A stretch of 64,000 nt of DNA from Microbispora oryzae (GTDB lineage Bacteria; Actinomycetota; Actinomycetes; Streptosporangiales; Streptosporangiaceae), in assembly GCF_017896165.1 (NCBI RefSeq), contig NZ_JAFCNB010000001.1, positions 1 to 64,000 of the forward strand, written 5' to 3'. Below, in pieces: positions 1-8,588 of this stretch (its first letter is position 1; the number at the start of each line of letters is the position of its first letter). The position numbers were made by a program, and so were the translations under genes. The notes below the pieces were generated by a model. The model was not told the origin of the DNA. It saw only the letters and a list, made by a program, of their open reading frames with translations, and made no database searches.

Positions 1-384
1 TTGACTACGGTAAGCATGGGCGTGCCCTCCCAGCCGACGCGCCAACGTCGGCCTACTCAGTGACCTTCGAATCGATCACTCGGGAGGGTACGCCCCCGAG
101 CCGATCCACAGGTTCTGAGCATTGCTCTGTCGGTGGGCTCGGACCTGAATGTACGAAGGGCGTAGGCAAGACGCACAAGATCAAAGCATGAAGTATGGCC
201 CCACTCTCAGCAAGGGCATGTACGGGCACCGAAATCTGGCGAGGCAGCGCCACACCCGCACTTGTCAGAGGAAACGGCCGGACGTTCGCACACTATGCGC
301 TCGATCCGCACCCTTTGGTCTGCGGCTGGTCCAGGAGAACCCGGCGTGGTTACTGGCCCGCGCACAAGCGCCACGCTCGGCAAT
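1..384. other. Gene-free left edge
   Basis: No convincing coding region is seen in either strand; the short open frames have no recognisable motif and biased composition. The stretch contains a 23-bp sequence (105-127) related to copies at 4668 and 9651, and it lies downstream of the decayed transposase that ends near 385. It is probably the eroded end of that insertion sequence plus flanking DNA. Confidence 0.5.
105..127 (-). repeat. 23-bp repeat, diverged copy A
   Basis: Read on the minus strand, this stretch matches 19 of 23 positions of the identical sequences at 4668-4690 and 9651-9673 (ends GAGCAAT and CCTGTGGA are conserved, the centre differs). It lies just beyond the 3' side of an ISL3-type transposase relic, so it may be near an insertion-sequence end. 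That origin is inference. Confidence 0.55.
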
Positions 385-740
385 AACATCAGGGCTCTCA
401 GCACCCTGTTGCCGGTCGTCGAGCCACGGTTGGCCTGAACTCGCTTCATCCACCGCTCCAGGCTGTTACCGGTGAGCCGCATCATCATCTGGGCGAAGGC
501 GCGGACGTGCTCGCGGAGCGCGGCCAGGGCCCGGGCAGGCCGCGGTCAACGTGCGCAGGTGCTGGTGTTCGTCGGTGTCGAGGGTCTCGGGATCGCTCGC
601 GCGGGCGAAGCGGCGGACAGTGTTGCGGGCCAAGTTCAGCTGGCGGGCGATCGCGCGCGGGTCGCGACCTTGCGCGAGCAACTCGTGGACCAGGGTGTGC
701 CGGTGGCGGGTCCGCTCGGCCAGACGCCCGGACCGCCGCT
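385..740 (-). pseudogene. ISL3-family transposase relic
   Basis: The minus strand encodes a helix-turn-helix segment (QGRDPRAIARQLNL then ARNTVRRFARAS) of the kind found before the C-terminal part of ISL3-family transposases in actinomycetes. After about residue 90 of that frame, the family's next motif (VRAFAQMM, then LERWMKRVQA) continues only in another frame, and past that the sequence decays. The N-terminal zinc ribbon and most of the DDE domain are missing. Upstream the reading frame runs straight out of the MmyB-like relic, which indicates a junction formed by insertion or deletion near 735. Confidence 0.7.
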
Positions 741-1170
741 CCGGACGGGCTGCCGGGCTCCGGTTCGCCCAGGAAGACGCAGGGGTCAGGAGCGCTGTCG
801 AAGCGCACCGTCTCATGTCGGAGGGTCATCTCGCCGACCTCGGGGTGACGCAGGTGGACGAACTCCTGGTTTCTGGCGCGTACGTCGTGGCGAGCCCACA
901 GCCGGCCGAAGTCCTCGCTTTCCGTGGACAGCTCTTCGACCATCTCCATCAGGAAAGGGTCACCGCCGAGCGATCCCGCCTCGGCGTGCAGATGGGCCAC
1001 ATCAGACATGGCCTCCTGCTCCCACCTCGGGTAACGCGCCTCGGGGTTGAGGAAGGTGAGGCGGACGAGGTTATCGTGGTGCGGAAGCCACTCGAAGAGA
1101 GCGGTGGTCACCTGGTTCATGGCAAGGATGTCCAGCCGGCGGTTCACCACGAAGGCCGGAACGTGCGACG
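725..1170 (-). pseudogene. MmyB-like regulator, ligand-binding domain relic
   Basis: This segment encodes the C-terminal domain of XRE-type regulators with an MmyB-like ligand-binding fold. Family motifs in order are AFVVNRRLDILAMN, RLTFLNPEARYPRWEQ, EELSTESEDFGRLWARHD and RHPEVGEMTLRHE. The N-terminal helix-turn-helix of about 100 residues is absent upstream, and the C-terminus is replaced after GSPSGAAVRA by transposase-derived sequence in the same frame. It is therefore a remnant that cannot bind DNA. In intact relatives the domain is thought to sense a small ligand. Confidence 0.75.
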
Positions 1171-1560
1171 GCGGCCGACCGGCGGCAACCGACCCGTTCG
1201 GGAGTCGTGACGTGACGGTGGGCGCGGAAGCGGTACGGCCCGCCGCTGCTGGGCCACGGAGCATGACCGGTCGGCCATCCGTGGGCCGGATGAGGACACG
1301 CCGCGGAGAAGACCAATCTCGTTGCGCGCGGTGCCTGATCGGACACGGGTGAGTCGCACGGCGTTCTCCGGAGCACCGGCTGGCCGTCAGTGGGGACTAC
1401 CGACGGGACGGGTTACGCGATCAAAGGCGAGACCTTCCAGGACACCGTGGTGCGAGAAGCCTGCGGGTGGAGGTGGTCTATGAGGCCGAACTCATCGGCG
1501 ACACCACCAAGATCGACCCATTCGCAGCCACAGCATGGCCTTCTCCGCCCTTGGCACCGG
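1171..1560. other. Intergenic, no gene seen
   Basis: The space between the regulator relic and the end of the NACHT gene has only short frames without motifs. The missing N-terminal part of the MmyB-type regulator would be expected here on the minus strand but I do not see it. No clear terminator hairpin was found after the NACHT stop codon. Confidence 0.5.
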
Positions 1561-3624
1561 CTATTTCGACAGCTCCGCATCGCGTGTAGGACCGCTGGCC
1601 CGTTCAGGAGTGGCGGCCAGAAGATGATCGCTGATGATTTGATGCCTGAACTGGTAGTACGGGCCGGATCGGCGCAAAATGCCAAGGTCGTAGGCGTACT
1701 CCAGAAAGGGCATGAGGCGCAGAGGGGCGCGGCCACGAAAGGCGAACCACAGGCGGGCGGACGCGAAGCGGGCGGATGCGCTGGACGCCTGGGACATCAG
1801 GCCAAGGCCGCCACCGGCCGCCAGGGCGCTGACGAAGGCACCAAGCATGGCCTGCTGCCAGGTTGGGAGGCCGAGGCCCCACGCCTGATGGGTCTGGAGT
1901 GCCTCCTTCAGGCTGTGGGACAACCTGGTGCCCAGGAACGCGCCGTCGATCCCGCCCACGAGGGCTCCCGCCAGCGCTCCGAGCCCCCAACTGTAGGCCG
2001 TCGCCTTCCGGTCGTTGTTGAGAAAACCCTCTGGGGTGCCGGCTTCCTTGGGAATGGCCTCCTCGTGCAGTGAACGGGCTATACCGAAGGTCAGTCCGAA
2101 GATGAGAGCGTGGGCCACGACGTACGACATGCCGTCGAACAAGAGGGCGCTGTCGATTCCGCCCATGACGGCGCCGACCAAGCCGAAACCGATACTGCGA
2201 TAGAGCGCGCGCCGGGGATTCTTCTTGTCGCGGATGCTCGGGGCCGACTGACGTGGGGCGTCGGGGCCGAGGAGAGTAAGCACGAGTCCGGCCGTTGATC
2301 CTACGGCGAACCCGAGCGCGAGCCCGACCTGGAGCAGACCGAACAGCCCGAACAAGATCGCACCCAGGACCGCAGAGCCCACACCCCCGCCGATGACGCG
2401 AACGATCGGGAAGAAGGCGCGCGTGCGGACAGCGCGGTGCATCTCCCACCACGCCAGATCACCGGAGCCCGAGTTGCGGAGGTACTCGCTGAGGAATCGC
2501 AGCGTGGTCTGCGCGACGGCCGGTCTCCACGTAGACGGGTCCGCCCCTGGACCGGTCAGCACGGCGGGGATGAACGCGCTGACCAGGTGGCGCTCGATGC
2601 GGAGGCGGCTACCGTCGGCGAGTAGGTCGGCAGGTAGCGGGTGGTTGTTCCGGTACTGCGTGAGAGTCAGAAAAAGCATGAGCGGGGTGCTGAGCGCGGC
2701 GGCCACCTCTCCGTCGGGACGGGTGGTCAGCTCGGCGAGAAGCGGTGCGAGGGCCTCGCCTCCGTCGCGGTCGATCAGGTAGCGGGCGGCCGCGTTGGCG
2801 TCCAGCGGCTGCAGCGTGGTGACCAACGCCCCATCTATGAGGCGTGCCAGGTCCGGGGTGAACTGCCCGATCCGGCTGGTGATGACGAACGAACGGCTCC
2901 ACAGGTCGGAGTTCAGGGTCGCCAGGACGGGCGCCCGGCGCTCTTCCGCGAGTTCGTCGAGGCCATCGAAGATCGGAAGCAGCAGGCCACGCTCGAACAG
3001 CTCGATCACCGTCGGCGACGGCCCGCCTCGGGAGCCGTTCCCGCCGTCGTCGAGAAAGCCGTAGTCCAGCAGAAGACGGCGGTTGATCCACGCGTGCAGG
3101 GTCTCCTCCGGCAACCACGAGGAAAGCGGTAGCGTGACCGGCACCGGCACCGCTGCCGCCGGCTCGGTCATCACGAGTGTGAGAAGCAGCGCGAAGCCGG
3201 TTTTCCCCGATCCTGGTTCTCCCGTGACCACCAGTCGTTTGGGCACGCGGCTGCGTGTGAAGCCGGTAATGAGCTCGCCGGAGTCACCCGCGGCGGGTAG
3301 CTCGACGGCCAGGCCACCGGCGGCCCGGAGACCGGTCGCCCGCCAGCGGATCACCATGGGCTGGCCTTCCCAGATGCCGCGCGTGGCCGATTCACGGGTC
3401 GCCTGCGCACGCACTTTGACGCGTAGCTTCTCGGCACGTTCGGCTGCGCTCCCCCGGGCCGGGCTGGGAGTACGCAGAGAGACCAGCAGCGCGATGGCCG
3501 AAACGGCAGCTGAGACCAGTGCCACGGCGGGCTCGACGTCCTTGCCGAGCAGCAGAGCGACGGCGCCCACAACGACGCCGGCGGCGAGCAGGAGCCATAA
3601 AAGGGTGATGATCAATCGGCGCAC
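1561..3624 (-). CDS. NACHT-domain NTPase with membrane segments
   Basis: A 687-residue STAND-type NTPase. Two hydrophobic helices open the protein (about residues 4-26 and 31-50). A NACHT domain follows, with Walker A GEPGSGKT near residue 137 and a Walker B block LLLPIFDGLDEL near 213, then FVITSRIGQF as sensor 1. The C-terminal half has several further Gly/Ala-rich hydrophobic segments (about 400-590) and ends with a QFRHQIISDHL block often seen at the end of actinobacterial NACHT proteins. It starts with GTG and overlaps the upstream isoprenoid-synthase-like gene by 13 bases, implying translational coupling. Bacterial NACHT proteins include anti-phage defence factors, but this architecture is not a characterised system; a defence role is inference. 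Confidence 0.85.
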   Translation of the reverse strand: MRRLIITLLWLLLAAGVVVGAVALLLGKDVEPAVALVSAAVSAIALLVSLRTPSPARGSAAERAEKLRVKVRAQATRESATRGIWEGQPMVIRWRATGLRAAGGLAVELPAAGDSGELITGFTRSRVPKRLVVTGEPGSGKTGFALLLTLVMTEPAAAVPVPVTLPLSSWLPEETLHAWINRRLLLDYGFLDDGGNGSRGGPSPTVIELFERGLLLPIFDGLDELAEERRAPVLATLNSDLWSRSFVITSRIGQFTPDLARLIDGALVTTLQPLDANAAARYLIDRDGGEALAPLLAELTTRPDGEVAAALSTPLMLFLTLTQYRNNHPLPADLLADGSRLRIERHLVSAFIPAVLTGPGADPSTWRPAVAQTTLRFLSEYLRNSGSGDLAWWEMHRAVRTRAFFPIVRVIGGGVGSAVLGAILFGLFGLLQVGLALGFAVGSTAGLVLTLLGPDAPRQSAPSIRDKKNPRRALYRSIGFGLVGAVMGGIDSALLFDGMSYVVAHALIFGLTFGIARSLHEEAIPKEAGTPEGFLNNDRKATAYSWGLGALAGALVGGIDGAFLGTRLSHSLKEALQTHQAWGLGLPTWQQAMLGAFVSALAAGGGLGLMSQASSASARFASARLWFAFRGRAPLRLMPFLEYAYDLGILRRSGPYYQFRHQIISDHLLAATPERASGPTRDAELSK

Positions 3625-4562
3625 CGGGGACCCGATTCGTGGGGAGAAAGGTTGATGACCCCGTTTCCGCGCCGGGCGAAGACCAGCAGCGGCGTCCGGG
3701 CCGATGACCTGCGTGCCGGGCGCCTCGGGTGAGGCAACCGGGAGAGGTAGGCCCAGGCCAGCATGGCGTATAGCGCGCCGGTGTAGGGCCGGCTACCCGG
3801 CCGGCTGTACAGGTCGTGCAGTGCCGCACGGGTGGTGCGAAGACGGCGGCGCACGTCCGGAAGGCGTGACCCTCCCCGGGTCGCGGGGGTCGTGATTCCG
3901 GCGGCGCGGTCGATGTCGCGGTCGAAGTAGTCGTCGAGCACCTGCAGGGTCACACCGAGATCCTTGAGGACGTCCTGTTCGCGGGCAGTCATATACGGAT
4001 GCACCAACGCGTGCAGGAGCAGATTGGCCGTAGCGCCCTTTCCACGGGTGATCTCCCAAAGCAGGCCCTCGCGGATAGCGGGGTCCTTCTGTTGGTGAGA
4101 CGACTTCTGGTAGCCGTGCAGCGCTCTGAGCGTCACGTGCGGCAGAGCGTCCTCGGGCAGGTCGAGGCGTAGAGCCAGTGATTGGTGAAGCTCGTGGAGC
4201 AGGACATCGAACTCGGTCAGGGGAGTGAAGGGGCCTCCGCTGAAGAGCGCATCGAGTCCGCCATCGAGGTCGGGCCGGTCGGAATGGTCCATGAGGTCGT
4301 CGTAGAGCCGCGCGATGGCGCCGCCGAGGACGAAGAGATCGGGGCGGCCCGGTTTCCTGACCATCATGGCGTACATCGACAGGAGAAAACCGACCTTGAG
4401 CGACGTGGCCCGCAGCGCTTCGCGGACATGTTGTCGCTCGCCAGGGTTGACGGCCTTGTCCACGAGCGGCGCGACCACCTCATCGAAGGTCCGGGTGAAG
4501 ACCTTCAGGTCGCGAAAAACGAACGTGATAACCGAAGTCAGCGCCAGAAAGAGAGCGCCCAA
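3612..4562 (-). CDS. Class I isoprenoid synthase-like protein
   Basis: About 316 residues, mostly helical. Two aspartate-rich motifs resemble the Mg-diphosphate sites of trans-prenyltransferases and class I terpene synthases: ARLYDDLMDH near residue 85 and LQVLDDYFDRDID near residue 205. GKGATANLLLHAL before the second motif is also compatible with that fold. The TTG start at 4562 has no obvious ribosome binding site, so the first 20 residues are uncertain. Overlap with the NACHT gene suggests the two act together. The substrate cannot be predicted; a non-catalytic member of the fold is possible. Confidence 0.65.
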   Translation of the reverse strand: MGALFLALTSVITFVFRDLKVFTRTFDEVVAPLVDKAVNPGERQHVREALRATSLKVGFLLSMYAMMVRKPGRPDLFVLGGAIARLYDDLMDHSDRPDLDGGLDALFSGGPFTPLTEFDVLLHELHQSLALRLDLPEDALPHVTLRALHGYQKSSHQQKDPAIREGLLWEITRGKGATANLLLHALVHPYMTAREQDVLKDLGVTLQVLDDYFDRDIDRAAGITTPATRGGSRLPDVRRRLRTTRAALHDLYSRPGSRPYTGALYAMLAWAYLSRLPHPRRPARRSSARTPLLVFARRGNGVINLSPHESGPRCAD

Positions 4563-4667
4563 CTTCAGTCCATGTCACAAAGGGCGGGGGCCGCGCTTCC
4601 TGTCACCATGGCCAGCACGTCGCCCAGCTTAGGTCTCGAGCGTGGCGATCAGCCAGACGATGAACCG

Positions 4668-4690
4668 GAGCAATCGTCAAGACCTGTGGA
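4668..4690 (+). repeat. 23-bp repeat, copy B
   Basis: Identical over 23 bases to 9651-9673 and similar to the inverted copy at 105-127. Sequence starts GAGCAATCG and ends CCTGTGGA. It separates the isoprenoid/NACHT pair from a degenerate stretch downstream of the xylanase. Confidence 0.75.
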
Positions 4691-4854
4691 GCACGAGTGT
4701 GCGAGCAGCTGCCGGTGAGGGCTGATCGTCTGGCGTTCGACGAGTTCGCCGTCGATGCACGTAGCCCCGGCGCGGACCAGGACGACGAGGTGGGTGCGTT
4801 GACCGACCTTGGCCACCGCCTTGCCGTGCTTGGCGCCGTAGGCGGCTTGGCCAT

Positions 4855-4877
4855 CCGCCAGGCGTCACGCCTGGCGG
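4855..4877. terminator. Hairpin after xylanase gene
   Basis: CCGCCAGGCGT and ACGCCTGGCGG form a perfect 11-bp stem around a single central base, about 95 bases past the xylanase stop. There is no T-run, as is common for high-GC actinobacterial terminators. It could equally be a symmetric protein-binding site. Confidence 0.45.
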
Positions 4878-4972
4878 CGCATCTCTGTGGAGATGACGCC
4901 GCCACACGTCATACGGCCGAGTCCGGCGAACGGGCCGCCTCGTGGAGTGCGGCCCCGCCCCTGCCGGCACGG

Positions 4973-6163
4973 TCAGTGGCGACCCCCGCCCGGGCCGGGC
5001 CGGTGCGGCGCGCCCGCGGCGAGTGCCAGGTCCTGCTGGAGCACGTAGTACTGCGACTTGGGCTGCAGGTTCCCGTCATACAGCAGGGCCGCGCCCTCCT
5101 GCGGGTCGTCGAACCATCCGGGGATCCAGGAGTAGGTGTCGCCGAACCCCCACGGGGTGAACGAGATGCACTCGCGCACCGCCAGGCATGCCTTCATGGC
5201 GCGGGACCAGTAGCTCTCCTGGGCGTAGGAGGCCAGCGGGTCGGTCGGGGTGTTCACGTTCGGCGCGGCCTCGGTGAACGTGCGGACGTCCACCTCGGTC
5301 TCGGCCACCTTAAGGCCGAGGTCCGCGAAGCGCTGCAGGTTGTTCTGCAGGTCCGGGAAGCCGTACTGGGTGTCCAGGTGGCCCTGGAAGCCGACGCCGT
5401 CGATGGGCACGCGCTGGGCCTTAAGAGTCTTGACGAAGTCGTACACCGCGTTGCTCTTCGGCCCGGTGAACTCGAGGTTGTAGTCGTTGTAGAACAGCAG
5501 GGCCTTGGGGTCGGCCTCGTGCGCCCACCGGAAGGCGTCGGCGATGTAGCCGAGGCCGCCCCACGCCTTGTACCAGACGGTCTCGCGGGGCTTCCCGTCG
5601 TCGTCGAACGCCTCGTTGACCACGTCCCACTGCCAGATGTCGCCCTTGAAGTGCTTCACCTGGTCCTGGATGTGCTTCTTGAGCAGGGCCTTCAGCTCGT
5701 CGTTCGACAGCGTGGTGGTGTAGCCGTCGGAGGAGAGCCAGGTGGGCAGCTGGCTGTGCCACACCAGTGTGTGCCCGCGGACCAGCTGCTTGTTCTTCTT
5801 CGCGAATTCGACCAGCCGGTCGGCGGCAGCCCAGTCGTACGTGCCGCGGGTGGGCTCCACCAGCTGCCACTTCATGACGTTCTCGGGAGTGACGCTGGAG
5901 AACTGTTCGGCGGTGATCCGCGTGTAGTCGGCGTTGCTGCCGAGTTCGTCCATGTTCACAGCGGTGCCGATACGCAGTCCGACCCGGTCGCCGAGGGCGC
6001 GCAGCGAGTCCGCGGCGGGCCGGTCCTGGGGCGGTGCGGGGACGGGTCCGGCCTGGGCCGGTGTGGCGGCGGGACCGGCTTCGGCCGAGGCCGAGCCGAC
6101 GAGAGCCACCCCGCTCAGCAGGGCCACGCTCACGAGGCCGATGGCCAGTTTGGGACGATGCAA
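4973..6163 (-). CDS. Secreted endo-1,4-beta-xylanase, GH10
   Basis: Hydrolyses internal beta-1,4 bonds of xylan outside the cell. The 396-residue product has an N-terminal signal peptide (positively charged start, hydrophobic core LAIGLVSVALLSGVALVG, then ASA) and one GH10 barrel. Family hallmarks are VTPENVMKWQLVEP, GHTLVWHSQLPTWL, the acid/base Glu in WQWDVVNEAFDD, the GFQGHLDT block and the nucleophile Glu in VAETEVDVRTF; the last usually reads TELDV. No carbohydrate-binding module follows; the short C-terminus is Pro/Gly-rich. The TTG start at 6163 is preceded by a good GAGGAG site. GAAA-TTTC palindromes lie upstream, so control by a LacI-type sugar regulator is likely. Confidence 0.93.
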   Translation of the reverse strand: MHRPKLAIGLVSVALLSGVALVGSASAEAGPAATPAQAGPVPAPPQDRPAADSLRALGDRVGLRIGTAVNMDELGSNADYTRITAEQFSSVTPENVMKWQLVEPTRGTYDWAAADRLVEFAKKNKQLVRGHTLVWHSQLPTWLSSDGYTTTLSNDELKALLKKHIQDQVKHFKGDIWQWDVVNEAFDDDGKPRETVWYKAWGGLGYIADAFRWAHEADPKALLFYNDYNLEFTGPKSNAVYDFVKTLKAQRVPIDGVGFQGHLDTQYGFPDLQNNLQRFADLGLKVAETEVDVRTFTEAAPNVNTPTDPLASYAQESYWSRAMKACLAVRECISFTPWGFGDTYSWIPGWFDDPQEGAALLYDGNLQPKSQYYVLQQDLALAAGAPHRPGPGGGRH

Positions 6164-6219
6164 GGGAAACTCCTCGGGTTGGGGGAACCGGGGTGACCGG
6201 TGGTGCGATCAGGCACGTC

Positions 6220-6229
6220 CGAAAGTTTC
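6220..6229. promoter_or_regulatory. GAAAGTTTC operator candidate
   Basis: CGAAAGTTTC carries the half-site pair GAAA/TTTC around one base, about 57 bases upstream of the xylanase start. It resembles CGAAA-type elements reported in front of Streptomyces xylanase genes that are controlled by LacI-family repressors. The regulator gene is not evident nearby. Confidence 0.45.
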
Positions 6230-6234
6230 TGTGA

Positions 6235-6250
6235 CATTACGAAAGTAATG
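6235..6250. promoter_or_regulatory. CATTAC-GTAATG inverted repeat
   Basis: A perfect 6-bp inverted repeat with a GAAA spacer, adjacent to the GAAAGTTTC site in the xylanase promoter region. Either a second operator or part of a composite site. Confidence 0.35.
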
Positions 6251-6377
6251 CGACCATAGAAACGCGCCTGTGGTACGTCAAGGGGTCAGAACCCGCTCGT
6301 AAGTTCACGGGAAGCTCGGCACCAGAGGCATTGGACGCGAGAGCCGCCTTCCTTACCACCCAAAATCAACCAACAGA

Positions 6378-6388
6378 GTTTCCGAAAC
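6378..6388. promoter_or_regulatory. GTTTCCGAAAC palindrome
   Basis: A perfect palindrome of two 5-bp arms about one base, with the same GTTTC/GAAAC half-sites as the site at 6220, but 150 bases further upstream. Two such sites could support looping by a tetrameric LacI-type repressor. Confidence 0.4.
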
Positions 6389-6913
6389 TTTTCGACCATC
6401 GGAGCGGGCGATCACTGGAGGTGGCCTGCGACGGGACCACCGCATCGTCGTGCCGGGCCGGGTGACCGGTCTCGTTGGCCCGAGGCCCGCGTCCACCAGT
6501 GGGGACTGGCGCGGCACCCGGCGACGGTTTCGGTCAGGCCTCGGCCGAAGTCGGCGGTCGGCTCAAATCCGAGCGTTTGGCGGATCCCGCCGTCCTCCGG
6601 TGCGTGGCGGCCCCGGCTCTCGACACCCGCGCCGACCATCGCGTCACCTGGCGACCGCCCGTGGACACGCCACTGATGTATTCGGGAATCGTTTTCGACC
6701 AGTTTCTCGACGGCCGTCCGCGTGGTGCGAGCGCCGCATAGGCGGTGGAACGGCCGATCTTGGCCGCCCATCCCACTTCCCCAGGTCGGGATGTTGCAAC
6801 GGCCGCTACGGTCTCCAAAGCCGTCCGGACGGGTGCCGGAAGACCGGCGGAGAACAGCGCCGCTGAGGTGGGTGACGAGAGAACTCCTCACCCATTCGAT
6901 GCGGCATGTCCGT

Positions 6914-7327
6914 TCAGTCCGGGCGTGCCCGGCGGTCTCGCCCCTCCACCACTGGGCGCCCGAGCAGCTTGTCGATGCTACGGCGCTCGCGTTTGGTGGG
7001 ACGTCCCGCGCCACGAGCCCGAACGGCCACCATCACGGCCTCCTCGCGCGGAGGGGGCGGAGGGCTCTTGTCTACGTAGCACTCGGCGGCCACGGCGCCG
7101 CCGACGCGCTTGGTGATGACGCGGGAGACGACCACGATGCGTTCGCGCCCCTCGTGCCGCAGACGGACCTCATCACCGACCCGGACGACGTGGGCGGGCT
7201 TGACCCGCACGCCGTTGACCCGGACGTGACCGCCCCGGCAGGCGTCGGACGCGACCGAACGAGTCCTGGTCAGCCGTACCGACCAGATCCAGACGTCCAC
7301 CCGCGCGCTCACCTGCTCACCCGACAC
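6914..7327 (-). CDS. S4-domain RNA-binding protein (Hsp15-like)
   Basis: About 137 residues. The N-terminal S4 fold is clear: RVDVWIWSVRLTRTRSVA, GHVRVNGVRVKPAHVVRVGDEV. It is followed by a basic tail (GRPTKRERRSIDKLLG). The order S4 then basic tail matches the Hsp15/HslR family, which in E. coli binds stalled 50S subunits carrying peptidyl-tRNA. The start is uncertain; GTG at 7327 gives six extra residues before the usual family start. It is monocistronic and divergent from the methyltransferase relic. Confidence 0.88.
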   Translation of the reverse strand: MSGEQVSARVDVWIWSVRLTRTRSVASDACRGGHVRVNGVRVKPAHVVRVGDEVRLRHEGRERIVVVSRVITKRVGGAVAAECYVDKSPPPPPREEAVMVAVRARGAGRPTKRERRSIDKLLGRPVVEGRDRRARPD

Positions 7328-7533
7328 CCCGCCACTGTACTGAGAGCGGCGCTGCTGGCGGGCAAGCCCGACTGGCGAAGGGCCGGCGACGTGCCGACGA
7401 CCTCAACACGGACGGCCGCGGGATGAGCGAGGGACCTCGTCATGACGTGCTTCCTTCGTTTTGACCCGGCCCAAGCTAGCGGTGTTCAGCGAAATCGCGC
7501 TGGATAGACGGGTCTTTCGCTAACGTCGAGCGA

Positions 7534-8496
7534 GTGTTCGCCGCCGCTCGTTCACCGGAGTCCGCCGATCGCCTGCGTGCCGACCTGGTCACCGCGCTGA
7601 AGGAGCGGGGCTCGATCCGCTCTCCCGAGGTCGCCGAGGCTGTCGCGAAGGTCCCCAGGGAAAGGTTCGCGCCCGAGGCACCGCTCGACGCCGCCTACTC
7701 CGTCTGGGATGTCGTCGTCACCAAACGCGACGCCGACGGCAAGGCGACCAGTTCCATCAGCGCGCCCTGGCTGCAAGCCGAGATGCTGGAGGGTGCCCGG
7801 CTGACCCGCGGGGCACGGGTCCTGGAGATCGGCTCTGGCGGCTACAACGCCGCGCTCATCGCCGAAATCGTCGGGCCAGACGCCGGTTCCGGGGCCTGGA
7901 CCCCACGGTGTGCGGGTTCATCCCCATGCAGGGGGCCGGGGCGTACGAGGACCAGGAAGCCGTCCTCGCCGGCGGAGCGGTCAAGCTGACGACCGAAGAC
8001 AGCCCCGGACTCGACGCCGACGCGCTCGGCCGGGCACTGGTCGAACCTCGCACCGAGCTGTGGACCGGCGTCGAGGTCGGCAGACGGGAGCCGTTCGACA
8101 CCCTCAACCTCTGGCTGGCCACGGTCGAGGACAGGTTCGGCATGATCTGGCAGGACCCGGACCGCGACCGCGATCTCGTCCAGACCGCCCTGCGCTGGCA
8201 CTGCCCGGCTCTCATCACCCGCGACAGCTTCGCCTACCTCACCCTGCGCGACGCCCAGCCACATGCGACCGCGGCGGAGCACAACGAGCTCGGGGTACAC
8301 GGACACGGCCCCGACGGCGCGAAGCTTGCTCGCCGGCTCCGCGAGCAGATCGAGGTCTGGGATCGCGACTGGCGCCACCACCCCGGGCCGGCCTTCAGCC
8401 TCTACCCCGTCGGCGTCACGGTGCCGAACCCTACTGCTGGCCGGATATTCCGGAAGCGGCACACCCAACTGGTCATGGCCTGGGCGTTAGCCCCCG
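7534..8496 (+). pseudogene. FxLD-type methyltransferase, internally deleted
   Basis: Two pieces of one protein in different frames. The 5' piece (7534 to about 7890) has the N-terminal part of a protein-isoaspartate-methyltransferase-like enzyme of the FxLD system: AVAKVPRERFAPEAPLD, SISAPWLQAEMLE and the SAM-binding VLEIGSGGYNAALIAE. The 3' piece (7908-8496) begins at MCGFIPMQGAGAYED and continues through FDTLNLWLATVEDRF, DSFAYLTLR and RHTQLVMAW, the family C-terminus. Roughly 110 residues between them are missing, including the rest of the Rossmann fold, and a frameshift joins them. In intact loci this family modifies FxLD lanthipeptides; none is visible here. Confidence 0.82.
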
Positions 8497-8588
8497 CATC
8501 CCGCACTATTCGCAGGAGTTGCACATCGGGCCGCAACGCCACGGATGAGGATCCGCTTGTTGAGAAGATGCTTCTGGCACGGGGCCCG

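Larger units (their letters stand above)
4563..4972. other. Intergenic with repeat and hairpin
   Basis: No supported gene. The stretch holds one exact copy of the 23-bp repeat (4668-4690) and a perfect 11-bp hairpin (4855-4877). The minus strand between them reads as an open frame (for example GKAVAKVGQRTHLVVLVRAG) with no homolog I can name; it may be a fragment of a mobile element since it ends exactly at the repeat. Confidence 0.45.
6164..6913. other. 750-bp region upstream of xylanase
   Basis: The first 230 bases hold the xylanase promoter region with three symmetric sites. The rest (about 6400-6900) has several overlapping open frames without recognisable motifs. A minus-strand frame from 6818 (METVAAVATSR, then IGRSTAYAAL) recalls a degraded helix-turn-helix regulator but is too poor to name. 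It may be the remains of a regulator gene for the xylanase. Confidence 0.4.

Noticed and set aside
4697-6196. 499-codon plus-strand frame opposite the xylanase
   Set aside because: Composition is Val/Gly/Arg-rich without motifs; the minus strand encodes a clear GH10 enzyme.
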